A stretch of 64,000 nucleotides of DNA from Euglena gracilis. Taxonomy: Eukaryota; Euglenida; Euglenophyceae; Euglenales. The notes under the pieces were generated by a model. That model ran no database searches, was not told the origin of the DNA, and was given only the letters and a program-made list of their open reading frames with translations. A program made the translations under genes and the position numbers. The stretch lies in NCBI GenBank assembly GCA_039621445.1, contig CP154956.1, positions 64,372,257 to 64,436,256 of the forward strand. The letters run 5' to 3'. Positions 1 to 11,316 of the stretch are shown in pieces (position 1 is the first letter of the stretch; every line of letters starts with the position of its first letter).

Positions 1-2150
1 TGAAAATTTTTTGGGGGTTCCCGGGGGGGGTTCCCGGAACCCCCCCCCCCCTCGGTCCAAGGGGGGGGGTCTGATCCCCCTCCCCCCGCAAAACCACCGC
101 TCACTTAATACCCTGGTCTATCCACCCAAAACTTGAAAAAATGCATTTTGAGAAAAATAAAAATAGTGCCAAAAAGAATTTGAGAAAGGCGATTTCCATC
201 CCATGTTCATTCCCAGAGAACAGGGGAAAAAGGCTCTTTGGGAACCACCTGGAAAAAAAACAAGAATTGAAGAAATCGGAAAAAAAAAACCCAAAATACC
301 TTAAAAACCTTCATTGGAAAAAAAAGAAAAAAAAAAAAACACTTAAAAGACGTGAAAAAGAAAAACCACCAAAGATCCGCCTTAAAACCTTCACTGTTTA
401 AAAACAAAACATAGTGCCAAGGTGGCTGGTGTTGAATAGCTGCCTCTCGGTGCAGTCACTCAATAGAGGCACACTAATTAAAAAGAAAAATAAGTGCCGG
501 AGCTGTGTTGCGGAGTGCCCGGGTCACTGCTCCGCAGCAACGCGGCCCCGAGAGGGACTCCGAGCAGGTCTGGCCAACGCCCTCTGCGGGGGTTACCCCA
601 CAGCGGGGATTGGTCTGGCTGGGCAGGGCAAAGACTTGCTTGGGCGGCATCATCAGGGAAGCAAGCGGACACGGGTCAACGCGGAGGGAAACCACGGGGG
701 GGGGGCAACCCACACGCACGCACAAACCTCCAAGGTCCCTTTTCATTCTCGGCGGCCACTTCCCAGGTTTCGGAATGTCCTTGAAAACCGGAGTCTGCAC
801 GTGAAGTTTGAGGGCAGTGAGTAACCCGTAATGGATGGATGTTGTGCATGTAAGTTCAAATGTCTGTGCCATTGCAGATTGATGGGGCTATGAAGGTTTT
901 TTTTGTGACACTCGCACTTGAAGTCCTCATTAAATTCTCATTTGTTTGATGCATTTCATTTGACAAAATCTGAGTTGTGTTTTTGGGTCCTGTTTTTCAA
1001 TGGTTCCTGGTCTCCCCTGTTGCATTTCCCCCACACAGGCATTTTTTCCAGTCAAAAGCAAGATTTTTCTTGTGCACTCTTTGTCAAGTGCATATTTCGC
1101 CCCCCCCCCCCACAGATTTCTTTGGTTAGTTGGTGGTATTGGTGAGGGTTCCAATCATGGGCTCTGCATTTTGCCCTTGTCAGGCCATGCCTTGTTCGCC
1201 CGCGAACAAGGTCTGGTCTCACAAGACCTTTGTTATTCACCCTCCGGGGGGGGGGGATTCGGCCTGGCACATTGCTCTGGCTGACGGTCGGTCATTTTGG
1301 CATGCCATTCCTTGGGGAGGGGGTGCTCCCCCCAACTGCCCGCCCCTCCTCCTATATATATATATATATAGACAGAAACCGATGCCCTCAGATGAACATA
1401 CTCTGTACGTACACTTTTCCACGGCCAGCAAAGCCCTGGCTCGGTGGCAGGCAGCCGAGGGATAACGCCCACAGCGCGGCCATTCCCAACGCCCATCCGC
1501 ACCTCCGCCACACTACTTGGGCCCGCAGCCGTCACCTGTAGGGCGGCCGAACGCCTTCGCCTGCCATACGGCACGGGCCTCATCCCACCACACCAATGTG
1601 GTGGGTCCCTCTGTCTGTACACGCTGACCTGTCCTGACCTGTCTCCGACCTTTGTACTTGCTGACTTGTCTGAAAACAGTTTCGCGGGGGGGGGGGTTGT
1701 TACCCTTTAGAAAAGCCATAAAAAAAATTCGGCTCCTCGCGCCAGGTGAGATTTTGATGTTTTGAATTTTTGCCAGAAGCCATTTTTGAACTTGTTTGAA
1801 ATCCATCATTGCCGCAATGCAACAATCAGCAGTGCCACGATGCAAACACCAAAACGTCGAGGACAATTTCCCGGGCGGGTCTGGGTGAGCAGAAAAAAAG
1901 TTGATATTTTCGACCCTCGGTGACAAAAAAATCCGAAAAAGCATTTTCTTTTCACCAATTTTCAACAGGAAGCCTGAAAAAATGCCCGCAATTTTCTTCA
2001 ACCCGCAATGTGGCGGAATGCCTGCAGGGCATCTAATGGGGGGTTACACAGCCTTTGCACGAAGGGGACCAGTAATCAATTTGACAGCCACACTGTACCT
2101 CCGCACCTCCCCCTCTTGTCCAACGACCGTTAATGTTTGTCTCCGACCGG
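1..2150. other. No gene supported; homopolymer-rich intergenic DNA
   Basis: Contains runs of C, G and A (near 30-70, 300-335, 1099-1111, 1245-1256, 1686-1695) and a short TA microsatellite (about 1352-1371). Open frames here are short, overlap on both strands and have no family resemblance. I see no coding exon I would defend. Confidence 0.6.
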
Positions 2151-2560
2151 GGCGGTCGCTAAAACAGCCAATGTTTGTCTTTGACAAAAAGGGTGGGGTG
2201 GGCGTTAGACAAGGGGGTGGACAGGTCAACAAAAAATTGGCCACAAAAGGGGGGGATGTATGCCCATTTTGGATTGTTTTTGGCCATTTTTGGCCATTTT
2301 TTTGTCACTTTTTGCCAGCTTTGCCATTTTTGGTCATTTTCGACCTTCTTTTTTGGTCACCTTTGGGCCATCTTTCGGCAGATTTTGCTTGCTTCTCACA
2401 ATGTCGCACACTTACAACAAATTTAGTCATTTTGGGTATTTGCAACCATTTTTGGGAGCCATTGGCATTTTTCTTTGCGCCATTTTTTTTGGCTTTTCCA
2501 GCCATTCTATATCATTTTTAGGTCATCTCAACAAATTACAAAAAAAGGCTGCTCTGAAAC
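2150..2560. repeat. Degenerate 'ggccattttt' repeat (family R3)
   Basis: A pyrimidine-rich stretch built of imperfect units around GGCCATTTTT / TTTTGGTCA, next to a GGTCGTTGGACA-type motif with G runs. The same sequence type, partly in opposite orientation, recurs near 13,540-14,060 and 39,120-39,430. It behaves like an interspersed repeat and its open frames are by-products. Confidence 0.6.
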
Positions 2561-4700
2561 ACCCAAATACAAGAAAAAAAGATGGTGACTCATGAAAATT
2601 TTCTTGCAATTATTGAACCATTCACTCACAACATTTTCTCAACAATTACCGAACCAACATCATATGAAAAAATTTTCGCATCTGACTGGGGGATGGTCGT
2701 TGGACAGGTGTGGTCGTTGGACAAGGAGGGCAGGAGATAACCCCCCCCCCCAGGTTGCACACGTTACTGGACCAAGGTTTCAGGGCCTAGGGGGTGTGAC
2801 ACTTATTTGGGCACCACCCGAAAGCGGTTCAATGAAAATTGACCTTTTGGGCGGTGCACAGTTTTTTGGACTTCACTCGGGGGGGGGGGGGATGTGATAC
2901 TTTTTTGGGCACTGCACACCATTTGGGCACTGCGCACTTAAATGGGGGGGTTACAAATAAACCAGCCAGGTGGGTTCACTGGAGCGACCTTTGGACCCCG
3001 AGGTGCCTGCTTAGTTTGGAAGGGGGTTTTGCAAGGCGCCAAACTGAGGGTGGCTGTTGCATTTGGGACCACCAAATGGGGTGCAGGGGTGCTGCAGCAG
3101 AGGCCCGACAGCCCCCCCCCCCCCCCCCCCCCCCGGATTTGGACCCTGGGCAGCGGCAGGGGAACGGCCAGGGGCCCTCGGAGGGGGCCGAGCACCGCCA
3201 GCAGGCCGAGGGCGGTGCACAGCGCCGGAACCAGGCCGGGGACTGAGAGCCGCCCCCCCCCCCCCCCCCGACGACCCGGCTTTGACCAACGTGTGGCCCC
3301 CCAACCCCCCTTTTTCCCAGCCCACCCCCCCCCCTGTGGGGAGGGAGGGGCCAGCCACTGCCTGGCAGCCCCCAGGGAGGTGCCCCACGGGCCCCGGGGC
3401 CACGCGCGACAGCGGCGGTGGGGCGGCCCGCCCATCGGACGCCCTCCCGGCGGGTCGGCTGGAGCCGGGACGGCCACGGCGGCGGGCACCTGTTGGGGGA
3501 GATGCAGCCCGAGGCGAAGTCCCAGGCTCAAACCTTATGGCGTTGGGAAACGCATTTCATTGGCAACTGGAAACTACTGGTGGTGGAACTTGAGCAGGTG
3601 GGAAGGGGTTGAGAAAGGGTCCTTTTCTTTTTCTGGGCCAGCTCCTTAAAAGGTGCAGAGGTTCGGCCCACCAGAGATAAAACACGGGCCTGGCCTTAAT
3701 TAAGCCAAATTTTGGCCCAATTTTGGCCGAGGGGCCAAACCCAACCCTTTCCCCTATTGATAAACGTGGCTTTATTTATTTTTCTTGCTCAATCCTGTGC
3801 CTAAAGGGAACACAAACTTGGCTGTGTTTCTCTCTCTCTCTCTCTCTCTCTGCCAGGATTTAATGAGCGGGGAGAGGGGCTGGAGCTTCTTTCCCCTCCA
3901 GAGGGGTGGGTGAGTCGGACCCCCCCTTGTACAAAAGATTTTCTGGTCTGGAAAAAATCTTGGGGTTGAAAAAGCCCAAGAATTAAAAAATCCAGAGAAA
4001 AATTTTCAGCTCTGGGGCGTCCTGGAAAATCTCCCTCCCGCTCACTTGAAACCTGCAGGAGATGACCTGGATGTACCCCCCCCTAATAACACCCCCCCCC
4101 TTGGGGCCGATTTCGAAATATAAATAAGACCTCACCCCCTGTGCACAACGTGCATAAGCACTGCTACCTGAACAGGTTCTTCCCGAACAATGTCCGATAT
4201 CAGTGTCGAGGAATCTTTGTCCAGGAGTGCATCCCTGGTATCTGGGTCGCTAACCACCCCTGCTCCAAAACCTAAGCCCAAGGTCCTCCGTCAATCGGTT
4301 CTGGCCTTCAAAAAAAAAAAAACGGGATGCAGACAATGTCTGCGTGAGCACTCCTGGACAAGGAATCCATTTACCGGCCGGGAGGCGCAAAATAGCACTT
4401 TGGCAACAGACGCTCCAAAAACGTCATTTTTTCGGTCAATTTTCGGCCGAAAACGACCATGTCTGCGCTCCAAAAATGAGCGCCCTGCCCCGGCTAGAGG
4501 TCGGTGATCCTTTACCTGATTGTTGCGAAGGGCGGCCGGCGGACAGGCGCAATTTTGCCCGCGGCGGGCGTGCGTAAAACGCAGCAGTTACCGGCCGGAA
4601 GGCGCAAAATAACACATTGCCCAAATAGCACACCCCCGCCCAAATAACACCCCCCCTGGACCCCCAGTTTGGGTGCCCAAATAACACACCGGGGGGGGTG
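2560..4700. other. No gene supported; poly-C/poly-G tracts and a TC microsatellite
   Basis: Includes long C runs at about 3113-3134 and 3253-3270 and a (TC)n tract at 3829-3852. The GC-rich stretch 3160-3500 keeps open frames in several registers on both strands, as expected of C-rich low complexity, so I do not call a gene. Confidence 0.55.
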
Positions 4701-4714
4701 TTATTTGGGGGGTC

Positions 4715-5530
4715 GCTGAGCTCTTATCCCTTTATGGGTAAGAGCGAAGCTTGCCCCTGGGGAAAAAGGGGGGGTCGGACCCCCCCCCCTCGGGACCACC
4801 AGGAGAACCGGCAGATTATCACCATGATCCCGCCTCCGTTCCTGGATTTTTTTTTCAGTCGCGAGCGACTGGATTTCGAGTTTCCGAATCACTTCCGTTT
4901 GACCCCTAAATCCCCGCCAGGCCCGAGTTATTCAGCTGCGAAGGGGTCCAAACTGGGTAGGATTGGCCTGCCCCCCCCCTTCCGACTGCCATTTCGCCGG
5001 GGTCCAAAAATCGGTCAAAAAAACCGATTTTTCGAAAATATCTTGAGAAAACGTACATCATTTCCGGAAGTGTCGGTCAGACAAAATGTACCCCCGGAGG
5101 CCCTCTATCGCCCCCCCCCCCCCGTTCACTGTTTTGGCCGCCGACACACCTGGCCCGTGTTACGGTGCGCTTTTGCGGCCCAAACCGGCCATTTTGGGGG
5201 GTTTTTGGGCCGTTTTTTTTGGCCAAAAAATCGATTTCCCCAAAATATCTCGAAAATGAAGGAAATTAAAGCAAATGTCCGGAGAGCAAAAATGAAGCGC
5301 TTGGAACGCCCTATCCAACCATGGTTTACTTTTCCTGCAACTCTTCGTGTAGCCCGAGTTACGGCCATTTTTCGGCCCATTTTGGCCCATTTCAGGGCCA
5401 TTTTGGCCCCCAAAACGGCCCAAAATGGCCCTGAAATGGGCCATCTCGGGCCGTTTTCGGGGCCAAAAAATCGATGTTATCAAAATATCTCGAAAGTGAA
5501 GCAAAATCAAAGGAAATGTCCCAGCAAATG
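4715..5530 (+). repeat. Interspersed repeat R1, copy 1
   Basis: One of three related copies (others, inverted, at 37,190-37,935 and 46,080-46,945). Shared landmarks are a GCTCTTATCCCTTTATGG-like edge, a TCGCGAGCGACTGGATTT block, a TTATTCAGCTGCGAAGGGGTCC block, and internal modules of roughly 100-130 bp carrying 'ggccgtaactcgggct'. This copy is open for 277 codons, but C runs interrupt the frame in the other copies, so it is annotated as a repeat rather than a gene. Confidence 0.75.
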
Positions 5531-7295
5531 AGAGTGGTAACTCAATTTGTCTGAAGTGGAGGGAGGTAATTCAATTAGCACCACAACTGAGAAAGGTTGC
5601 CCAATTGGCTCGAAATGGAGAGCAGACTGTTTATTTAGCCCAAAAACAAAGGCAAAAAAAAAAACAATTATCCGAAATGGGGGACAGACAGAATGTGTAG
5701 CACTAAACGGACGGCAGATGACCTATCTCACCAGGTGCTTCACCACATCAGGCGGCAATGTTTGGGATGTGCAGGTCTTTGCAGAAAAAACGACTCAGCA
5801 TTAAAACATTGTATTCTTGGCTACACACATCAATATCCCCCCAAACATATGATCAGTTCGCAAACTGTTGTTTCTCATCTGAAAGGTCAATAAAATATTT
5901 CTTTATCCGTTTATCTGCCTTGTTCTCACACCCTGCCACAAGTTGGACGTGCACACGCAAGGCCAAACCCCTTCCTTCTGAAATAAATATCTGGTGAGGC
6001 TCGGGCAGGAGACAGCCACACAGTTGGGTCTAACACCCCCCCCCCCCCAGTCAGAGGACACCTTTTCGGGCGTTTGCCCAATCCAAAGAAGTTGTTGTAT
6101 TTTGTTTGGACCGAACAAACCCCTTGTCTGGCGACGCTTAGACAAAGGTGGTGCTTAGACAGGGGGGGGGGTAAGGACCCCCAGCTGGAAAAAGGTGCTG
6201 GCTGGACCCCCACCCAGGGGTGGGGTCCAGGGGGTCCAGCTGGCTGAGAACTGGAACCAGCTGGTATCCCCAAAACAGGCAAAAAACCCCCAAATTCAGC
6301 TTGGAAGGTTCCAGCTGAAAAACCAAAACCCCTCAAATACTCCGTTTTGCAATTTTGACCACATTTTTCTTAAAACTATTTCGGCGCTCTGTGAATTTTT
6401 CTTGGCCCAGCTTGGCTGTATTTCAGCGGACACCGGGGTCCGCAGCCTGGCTGGGAGCTGTTGTCTGGGGAAAAAAAAGGTGCTGGCTGCCTGGACCCCC
6501 CCGGGGGCCGGGGGGGGGGGAGGGTCCCCTCAGGCTTAATGAAATCGATGGGGGCCGTTGGACACAAGGTTCTGACCAAAAACGTGTCCTCCGACGGAAG
6601 TGTTAGGTTATTTCTGAATCTCAGCAGATGACTGGTATTGGCACTAAATCCATATCCCGTGATATCAGATCAGAAAAAAATGCCCCAAGATGGACTTTCA
6701 ACAATGGAAAATGCACAGGAAAAATGGACAGAAAATCACCATATTTGGGGGAAAACGGGTCGACATTCTATTTTGTGTCCTTGCTCGATCGGCCCTTGTT
6801 CTTGCTCGATCGGCCCCGGGGAGTCTTATTTTTGGGGCGTTCTATTTTGGGGGCGCTTAGGTGGTTGGCTGAAAATGATTGTCCCCCCCCCCCCAGACTG
6901 GTCCCAGGGCTGGTCCAATAGTTGGAGTCGGACCCAGATGGAATTGGACAGCAAAATCCAGACTGCAAAATTGCCCCCCAACGCAAGAAATTTTGCAAAA
7001 AAAAAAGAATTTGGATTGAGAAGGGCCTGGCATCCTGGTCGTCCCAAAAAACATGACACCTGGGTTGACAGACAAAAATAAATAATTCGCAATGTAATGT
7101 GATAATATACAATATTATTATCTCTTATTTATCATTAATATAAACAGGCTTGATGGGAGTTCAGATGGAAAAAGACTGCTAAATGGTTGGAGCCACCCCC
7201 CCCCCCCCAGGTTGTTGCGGTCCACCTTGGTTCAAAACCGATATGATCCGAGCCTGCGGTTCGGAGAGCAGCGCAGATGGAGTGACCTCCCATCC
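5531..7295. other. No gene supported; fragments of repeat family R4
   Basis: The interval 6180-6520 holds blocks such as CTGGCTGGGAGCTG and AAAAGGTGCTGGCTG followed by C runs. The same blocks recur near 24,720-24,840, 39,640-39,720, 40,480-40,600 and 44,450-44,530, and inverted near 47,540-47,650. The remainder is AT-rich unique sequence without a convincing exon. Confidence 0.55.
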
Positions 7296-7361
7296 CACTG
7301 ACTGACTGACTGACTGACTGACTGACTGACTGACTGACTGACTGACTGACTGACTGACTGA
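7296..7361. repeat. (GACT)n microsatellite
   Basis: About 16 perfect tandem copies of a 4-bp unit, read as CTGA/GACT. Translated on the minus strand it gives a Ser-Val-Ser-Gln repeat, which explains the open frame there. Confidence 0.95.
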
Positions 7362-7635
7362 CCGTTGCCCCTCAACGCAGCCAGGCAGTGGCAGGCAACC
7401 GGTGTGACCGGGATGGTCGGGCGGTGGACGGCGCGGCTGTGGCCTCGCAGTCCAAATATGCAAATGCCGACAGACGGCGACTCCGGCCATTGGGAGGAGG
7501 AGGAGCCCCACTGTACCCCCGGTTTGCGGGTTGGGGATGGCCGCCACCGTGGCCGGAGGTCAGTTTGTGCGATCGGTGTGGTCCCCGAGGGACGCGGCCA
7601 TCGTTCAGCGGCCAGGGGTTCCCGCCGGGCCGGGC

Positions 7636-7760
7636 CCCTCCGGCGGCAACGGCGACCCCTCCGGCCCCTCCTGTTCCGCCGCCGCCGCCCCCGCGTCCTC
7701 GGCAGCCACCACTTTGCCCCACTTGTCCTTCCTCAGCACGCTGGCCGTGCGTTCCAGCCA
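7636..7760 (-). CDS. Candidate internal exon, unassigned protein
   Basis: The minus strand reads WLERTASVLRKDKWGKVVAA and then an Ala/Glu-rich stretch. Amino-acid composition and GC-rich codons resemble the recognised host exons, and the other frames are Arg/Pro/Gly-rich junk. Exons at 8751-8850, 8936-9050 and 9852-9995 lie in the same orientation and may belong to the same gene. I do not recognise the family, and splice boundaries are undefined. Confidence 0.45.
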
Positions 7761-7884
7761 AGCGGCGGCAGCGCGCCGCGGGGGTGCAGCCTGGGAGACA
7801 ATTGAAAAGAACAACGTGCGCATCATACGCTCACTTGATACCTGGGTGTGTGTGGGAGTGGGCGGGCAGGGTTACGGTAGGAGG

Positions 7885-8290
7885 ATGTTCTGTAGGAGGA
7901 TGCTCGAGAGCATCCTCGAGCGTCCGCTCGAGGTCGCTCGAGGATGCTCTAGAGCATCCTCCTGCGTACATACATGCATGTAGCACGAGACTCAGAACGG
8001 ATTTCGAACAGGGCACTTTGCTGGAAGTCGTTTCCGGGGGAAAATCCCTCCTGTTGCTCAACTGCTCGAGGGCCCCAAAATAAAAAAAACCCTTGTGTTT
8101 CCAAGTCGTTTCGGGGGGCAAATCCCTTCTGTCGCTCAACTGTTCGAGGCCCCAAAATATCAAAATCCCTTGTGTTTCCAAGTCGTTTCGGGGGACATAC
8201 ATACATGCATATACCTAGGAGGATGCTTGAGATGTCGTTCGAGGTCGCTCGAGGATGGTTTTAAGCCCCTCCTGGAGGGGGGGGGGGGCT
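7885..8290. repeat. Palindromic and tandem repeat cluster
   Basis: The stretch 7885-7968 is a series of self-complementary GAGGATGCTC / GAGCATCCTC and GCTCGAGG units. From about 8030 to 8190 there are just over two tandem copies of a roughly 78-bp unit containing CCAAGTCGTTTCGGGGG. Related GAGG and CTCGAGG units reappear near 8520-8660. It is a structured minisatellite with no gene. Confidence 0.7.
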
Positions 8291-8750
8291 TAAAAACACT
8301 CGAGGATGTGGGCGGGTGGGTCTTGGGGAATGGGCGGGTGGGTTTGGACCACTGGACCCCCCTCCTCCTGCGAGGCCCCCAGGTCGGCATCTAGCCCAGA
8401 GCCCAGGTTGGCCGGAAGTGTTTTTTGCCGACATTGGGGGGTTTGGGAGGGTGAGTTGTGTAAAAGAAGTGGGTGGGTGTTTTGGGGTTGGGAACAGAAA
8501 ATCTCCGACATTCGAGGCTCAAATGCTTCCTCGAATATCGTTCGAGGTCATTTGGGGAGGCTTGAGAGCCTCCTCGAATGTCGTTGGAGGTGGCTCGAGG
8601 ACGCTGTTTAGACCCCCCCTGAGGAGGGGCTTAAGAACCTAGGAGGAGACTCGAGCTTGAACGTTCCCGAGCCTCCTCCTCTGGTGACCCCCCCGCCACT
8701 GCTGTTCGCTGTTCGCTGCCCTTCTCTGCTGCCCTCCCCCCCCCCTGCCG

Positions 8751-8850
8751 ACGCCCCGGCAACGCGCTGGGCCCGGGTCTTGTCCTCCACCACCCAGCCG
8801 GGAGCCCGGGGCACCATCGGAACGCCGTCCACGAGGACGCTCTTCCTCAG
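8751..8850 (-). CDS. Candidate internal exon, unassigned protein
   Basis: The minus strand reads LRKSVLVDGVPMVPRAPGWV followed by VEDKTRAQRVAG, a balanced protein-like composition, with no comparable sequence in the other five frames. It sits about 85 bp downstream (in minus-strand sense) of the exon at 8936-9050 and is probably the same gene. The family is not recognised. Confidence 0.5.
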
Positions 8851-8935
8851 GGGTCGCCGCCCTCGGCCCACGCAAGGACACAAAGGGGGCCGGGGTGGGG
8901 GGGGGGGGCGCGTCGTCCCCGTCCCCTGATCGTCC

Positions 8936-9050
8936 CATGGCGGCCAACCCTGGCCTCGGACCGCACCCAGTCGGAGGTGGGCAGGAAGGTGTAGTGCCCC
9001 TCGCCCACATGGTCCAGCCATTGCAACAGCACTTGACCCACAGGCCGCCT
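8936..9050 (-). CDS. Candidate internal exon, unassigned protein
   Basis: The minus strand reads RRPVGQVLLQWLDHVGEGHY, then TFLPTSDWVRSEARVGRHGT. The mix of aromatic, acidic and aliphatic residues in one frame only is typical of a real exon. Frame and codon use match the neighbouring exon at 8751-8850. No domain is recognised; a small chromatin-reader-like fold is possible but unsupported. Confidence 0.5.
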
Positions 9051-9246
9051 CTGGCCGAGGCGAGAGAGGGTCACACAGCAGTCAGTTTCAAAAGCTGGGC
9101 CATGTGCCAGGATGCCCAAAGACATTCCCTTTCAGCAATTTGATTTTCTTTATCTTGTGACCTTCTTTATCTTTGCCATGTGTTTTGGAGCTTTCAACAA
9201 TTCGGTGCAACGCACAACATTCCAAAACACCACACACCGACTTCTG

Positions 9247-9250
9247 TACA

Positions 9251-9340
<90 letters not shown>

Positions 9341-9371
9341 CACACACACACGCACACACACACACGCGCAC
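9247..9371. repeat. (CACG)n followed by (CA)n microsatellite
   Basis: Perfect ACGC tetranucleotide copies pass into CA dinucleotides interrupted by CACG. Long Thr-His or Val-Cys frames across it are low-complexity by-products. Confidence 0.95.
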
Positions 9372-9851
9372 GGTCATGATGAATACAAACATACCCAACC
9401 ACCAACCCACCCACCCACCTGCATGTGCGCACACACATGCATGTATGGTTGCAGATGCATTGGGTCCATTGGCATTGGATGGCCTGGCTGCCCCTTCCGG
9501 TACTCCAGCGCCTGGCCCAGCCAGTATTCTCCCGGCCCCGCGAACACTGCCACAATCCATCTCAGGGTGTGTGGGAAGAATTGTGATGCTCTCACAGTCC
9601 TAAGGGGGTCTCAGGGGGTCATGGGTTCCGGCATGGTCCCACGGGGTGGAAAACACATCACTACACAGCATTGTGCATACACAAAGGTCTGGGACGGCCA
9701 ACTACTTCTGAGTCATACCGGACTTGCCACTTCACTGCTGACTCCTCAGCACACTAAATGAATACGACGCCAAAATGACTCCGCGTAACGTGCGCCGTGT
9801 GCCAGAATCTGGGACACCTGCTTTTCAAGGCAGACAAATACACAGGCCGGA

Positions 9852-9995
9852 TGTGTACGGAGGCAGTGTGAGGGAGAGGGCCCCACGGTCCACCCTGGCT
9901 GAGCCTGTCCCCTCGTCGTGACTGCTGGAGGACTCCTCCACGTCAGAGGTGGAGCTGGCCGAGCCCTCCGCCTCCGCCTCTGCCTCCGCCTCGCC
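9852..9995 (-). CDS. Candidate acidic low-complexity exon
   Basis: The minus strand reads GEAEAEAEAEGSASSTSDVE and then ESSSSHDEGTGSARVDRGAL. Acidic/serine tracts of this type are common in nuclear regulatory proteins. It may belong with the exons at 7.6-9.05 kb. There is no domain evidence and the boundaries are unknown. Confidence 0.4.
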
Positions 9996-10317
9996 CCCCT
10001 GAGTGCCGTCTGGCTCCCCGTCGCCCCCTGGGAGAAGGTCACACCCACGGTGGAATGCGACTCACCCCTTCCCAAACAGGCATTCCTTTCTGGGGACCGT
10101 GTGACACGCTGAGGGGAGGGTTGGGGATGTGGCTCATGCCATTGTCTCGCGGGGCTGATCCTGATCTTCTGATGTGGCTTCACGGCTGTGGCACAACAGG
10201 CCAGCCTGTGGTGCTTGGCCCGGCCCCGGTGGCAAGCTGCCGGCTCCTGGGGGGAGGATCCCACCCCTTCCCCCACCCCCACCAGGACCTGAACTGAAAA
10301 TACCGCCAACACAACAG

Positions 10318-10449
10318 GCACCACCACCACCACCACCACCACCACCACCACCACCACCACCACCACCACCACCACCACCACCACCACCACCACCACCACC
10401 ACCACCACCACCACCACCACCACCACCACCACCACCACCACCACCACCG
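10318..10449. repeat. (CCA)n trinucleotide repeat
   Basis: About 43 uninterrupted CAC/ACC triplets followed by GACGACGAC. All six frames stay open across it as poly-Pro, poly-His, poly-Thr, poly-Val, poly-Gly or poly-Trp, so the open frames here have no coding value. Confidence 0.95.
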
Positions 10450-11316
10450 ACGACGACGATGACAACGACGATGGCGACCAACACCACTCACACTCACACA
10501 GACCCCCAGGACAGAGTACAACCCAACCAAATTGGGGGGGGGGAGGTATCCCTCCGTGGTTCAGCCGTCGGCGCACATCGTCGGGCGGGGCTTTGGCATT
10601 ACTGGGTGGCGCAGCGGGGCACGGGCAGAGTGGCGTGGCTGACCAGCCTTGGGGAGGTTGAGAGGGGGGGGGGCATCACTCGGCTGGGGCGAAACCGCAG
10701 GCCGCAGCCCCCCCCCCCCCCGGACCTGGGGTAGCTGTACAGTGTGGCATGGGTTACACATGTTACGCATGGGTTACACATGGTAACATGGATACGGCAG
10801 GGGGATGATCATGGGCATCCTCGCGCGCCACTCTGGAGGCTCATCCGAGCATCCTGGAGTGCCACGCAAGTTTTCTCCCCCGTAGAACTGTCCTTCAAAG
10901 CTTGAAAATTGGGCTGCACAAGGGATTTTGTTACTTTGGGGCCGGGCCCTGCAAATGGACAGAAAAGGCTTGCGGCCGATGGGCACACAAATTCCCCTGG
11001 ATCACCCCAAGACTGCCGATAAAATCAGCCCCGAAAAAATTGTTCCCATGTGTGGGAGAATCACTCACTCTTCGTGGAAGGATGCTCATGAGCATCCTGG
11101 AGCTCATAAACATTCTCAAATGCAACTTGAAAAACAAAAAAAAAAAAAAAAAAAAAAAACAAAAAAAAAAAAAAAAATAAAAAAAAAACAGAAACTGGAA
11201 AAAACCACCATCCAAAACACATTTACTAATGAAAAAAAAAAAAAACAAAAAAAAGCCCACCCGCCCCCAAACATTAAGGCTGCCCAGGAAGCTTAATTCT
11301 AGCTTTATAAAATTTA
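10450..11316. other. No gene supported; A-rich tracts downstream of E(z)
   Basis: Contains CATGGGTTACACA short repeats (10,745-10,790) and A-rich runs at about 11,130-11,190 and 11,235-11,255. It lies 3' of the E(z) gene. An AATAAA on the minus strand at 11,313-11,318 overlaps the predicted stop and could be its polyadenylation signal. Confidence 0.5.

Noticed and set aside
4698-5531. 277-codon frame as a gene
   Set aside because: It coincides with interspersed repeat R1; the other copies break the frame at C runs, so it is kept as a repeat.
10134-10734. Poly-Pro/Gly/Val/Trp frames over the CCA repeat
   Set aside because: All six frames stay open across a pure trinucleotide repeat, so the frames carry no coding information.
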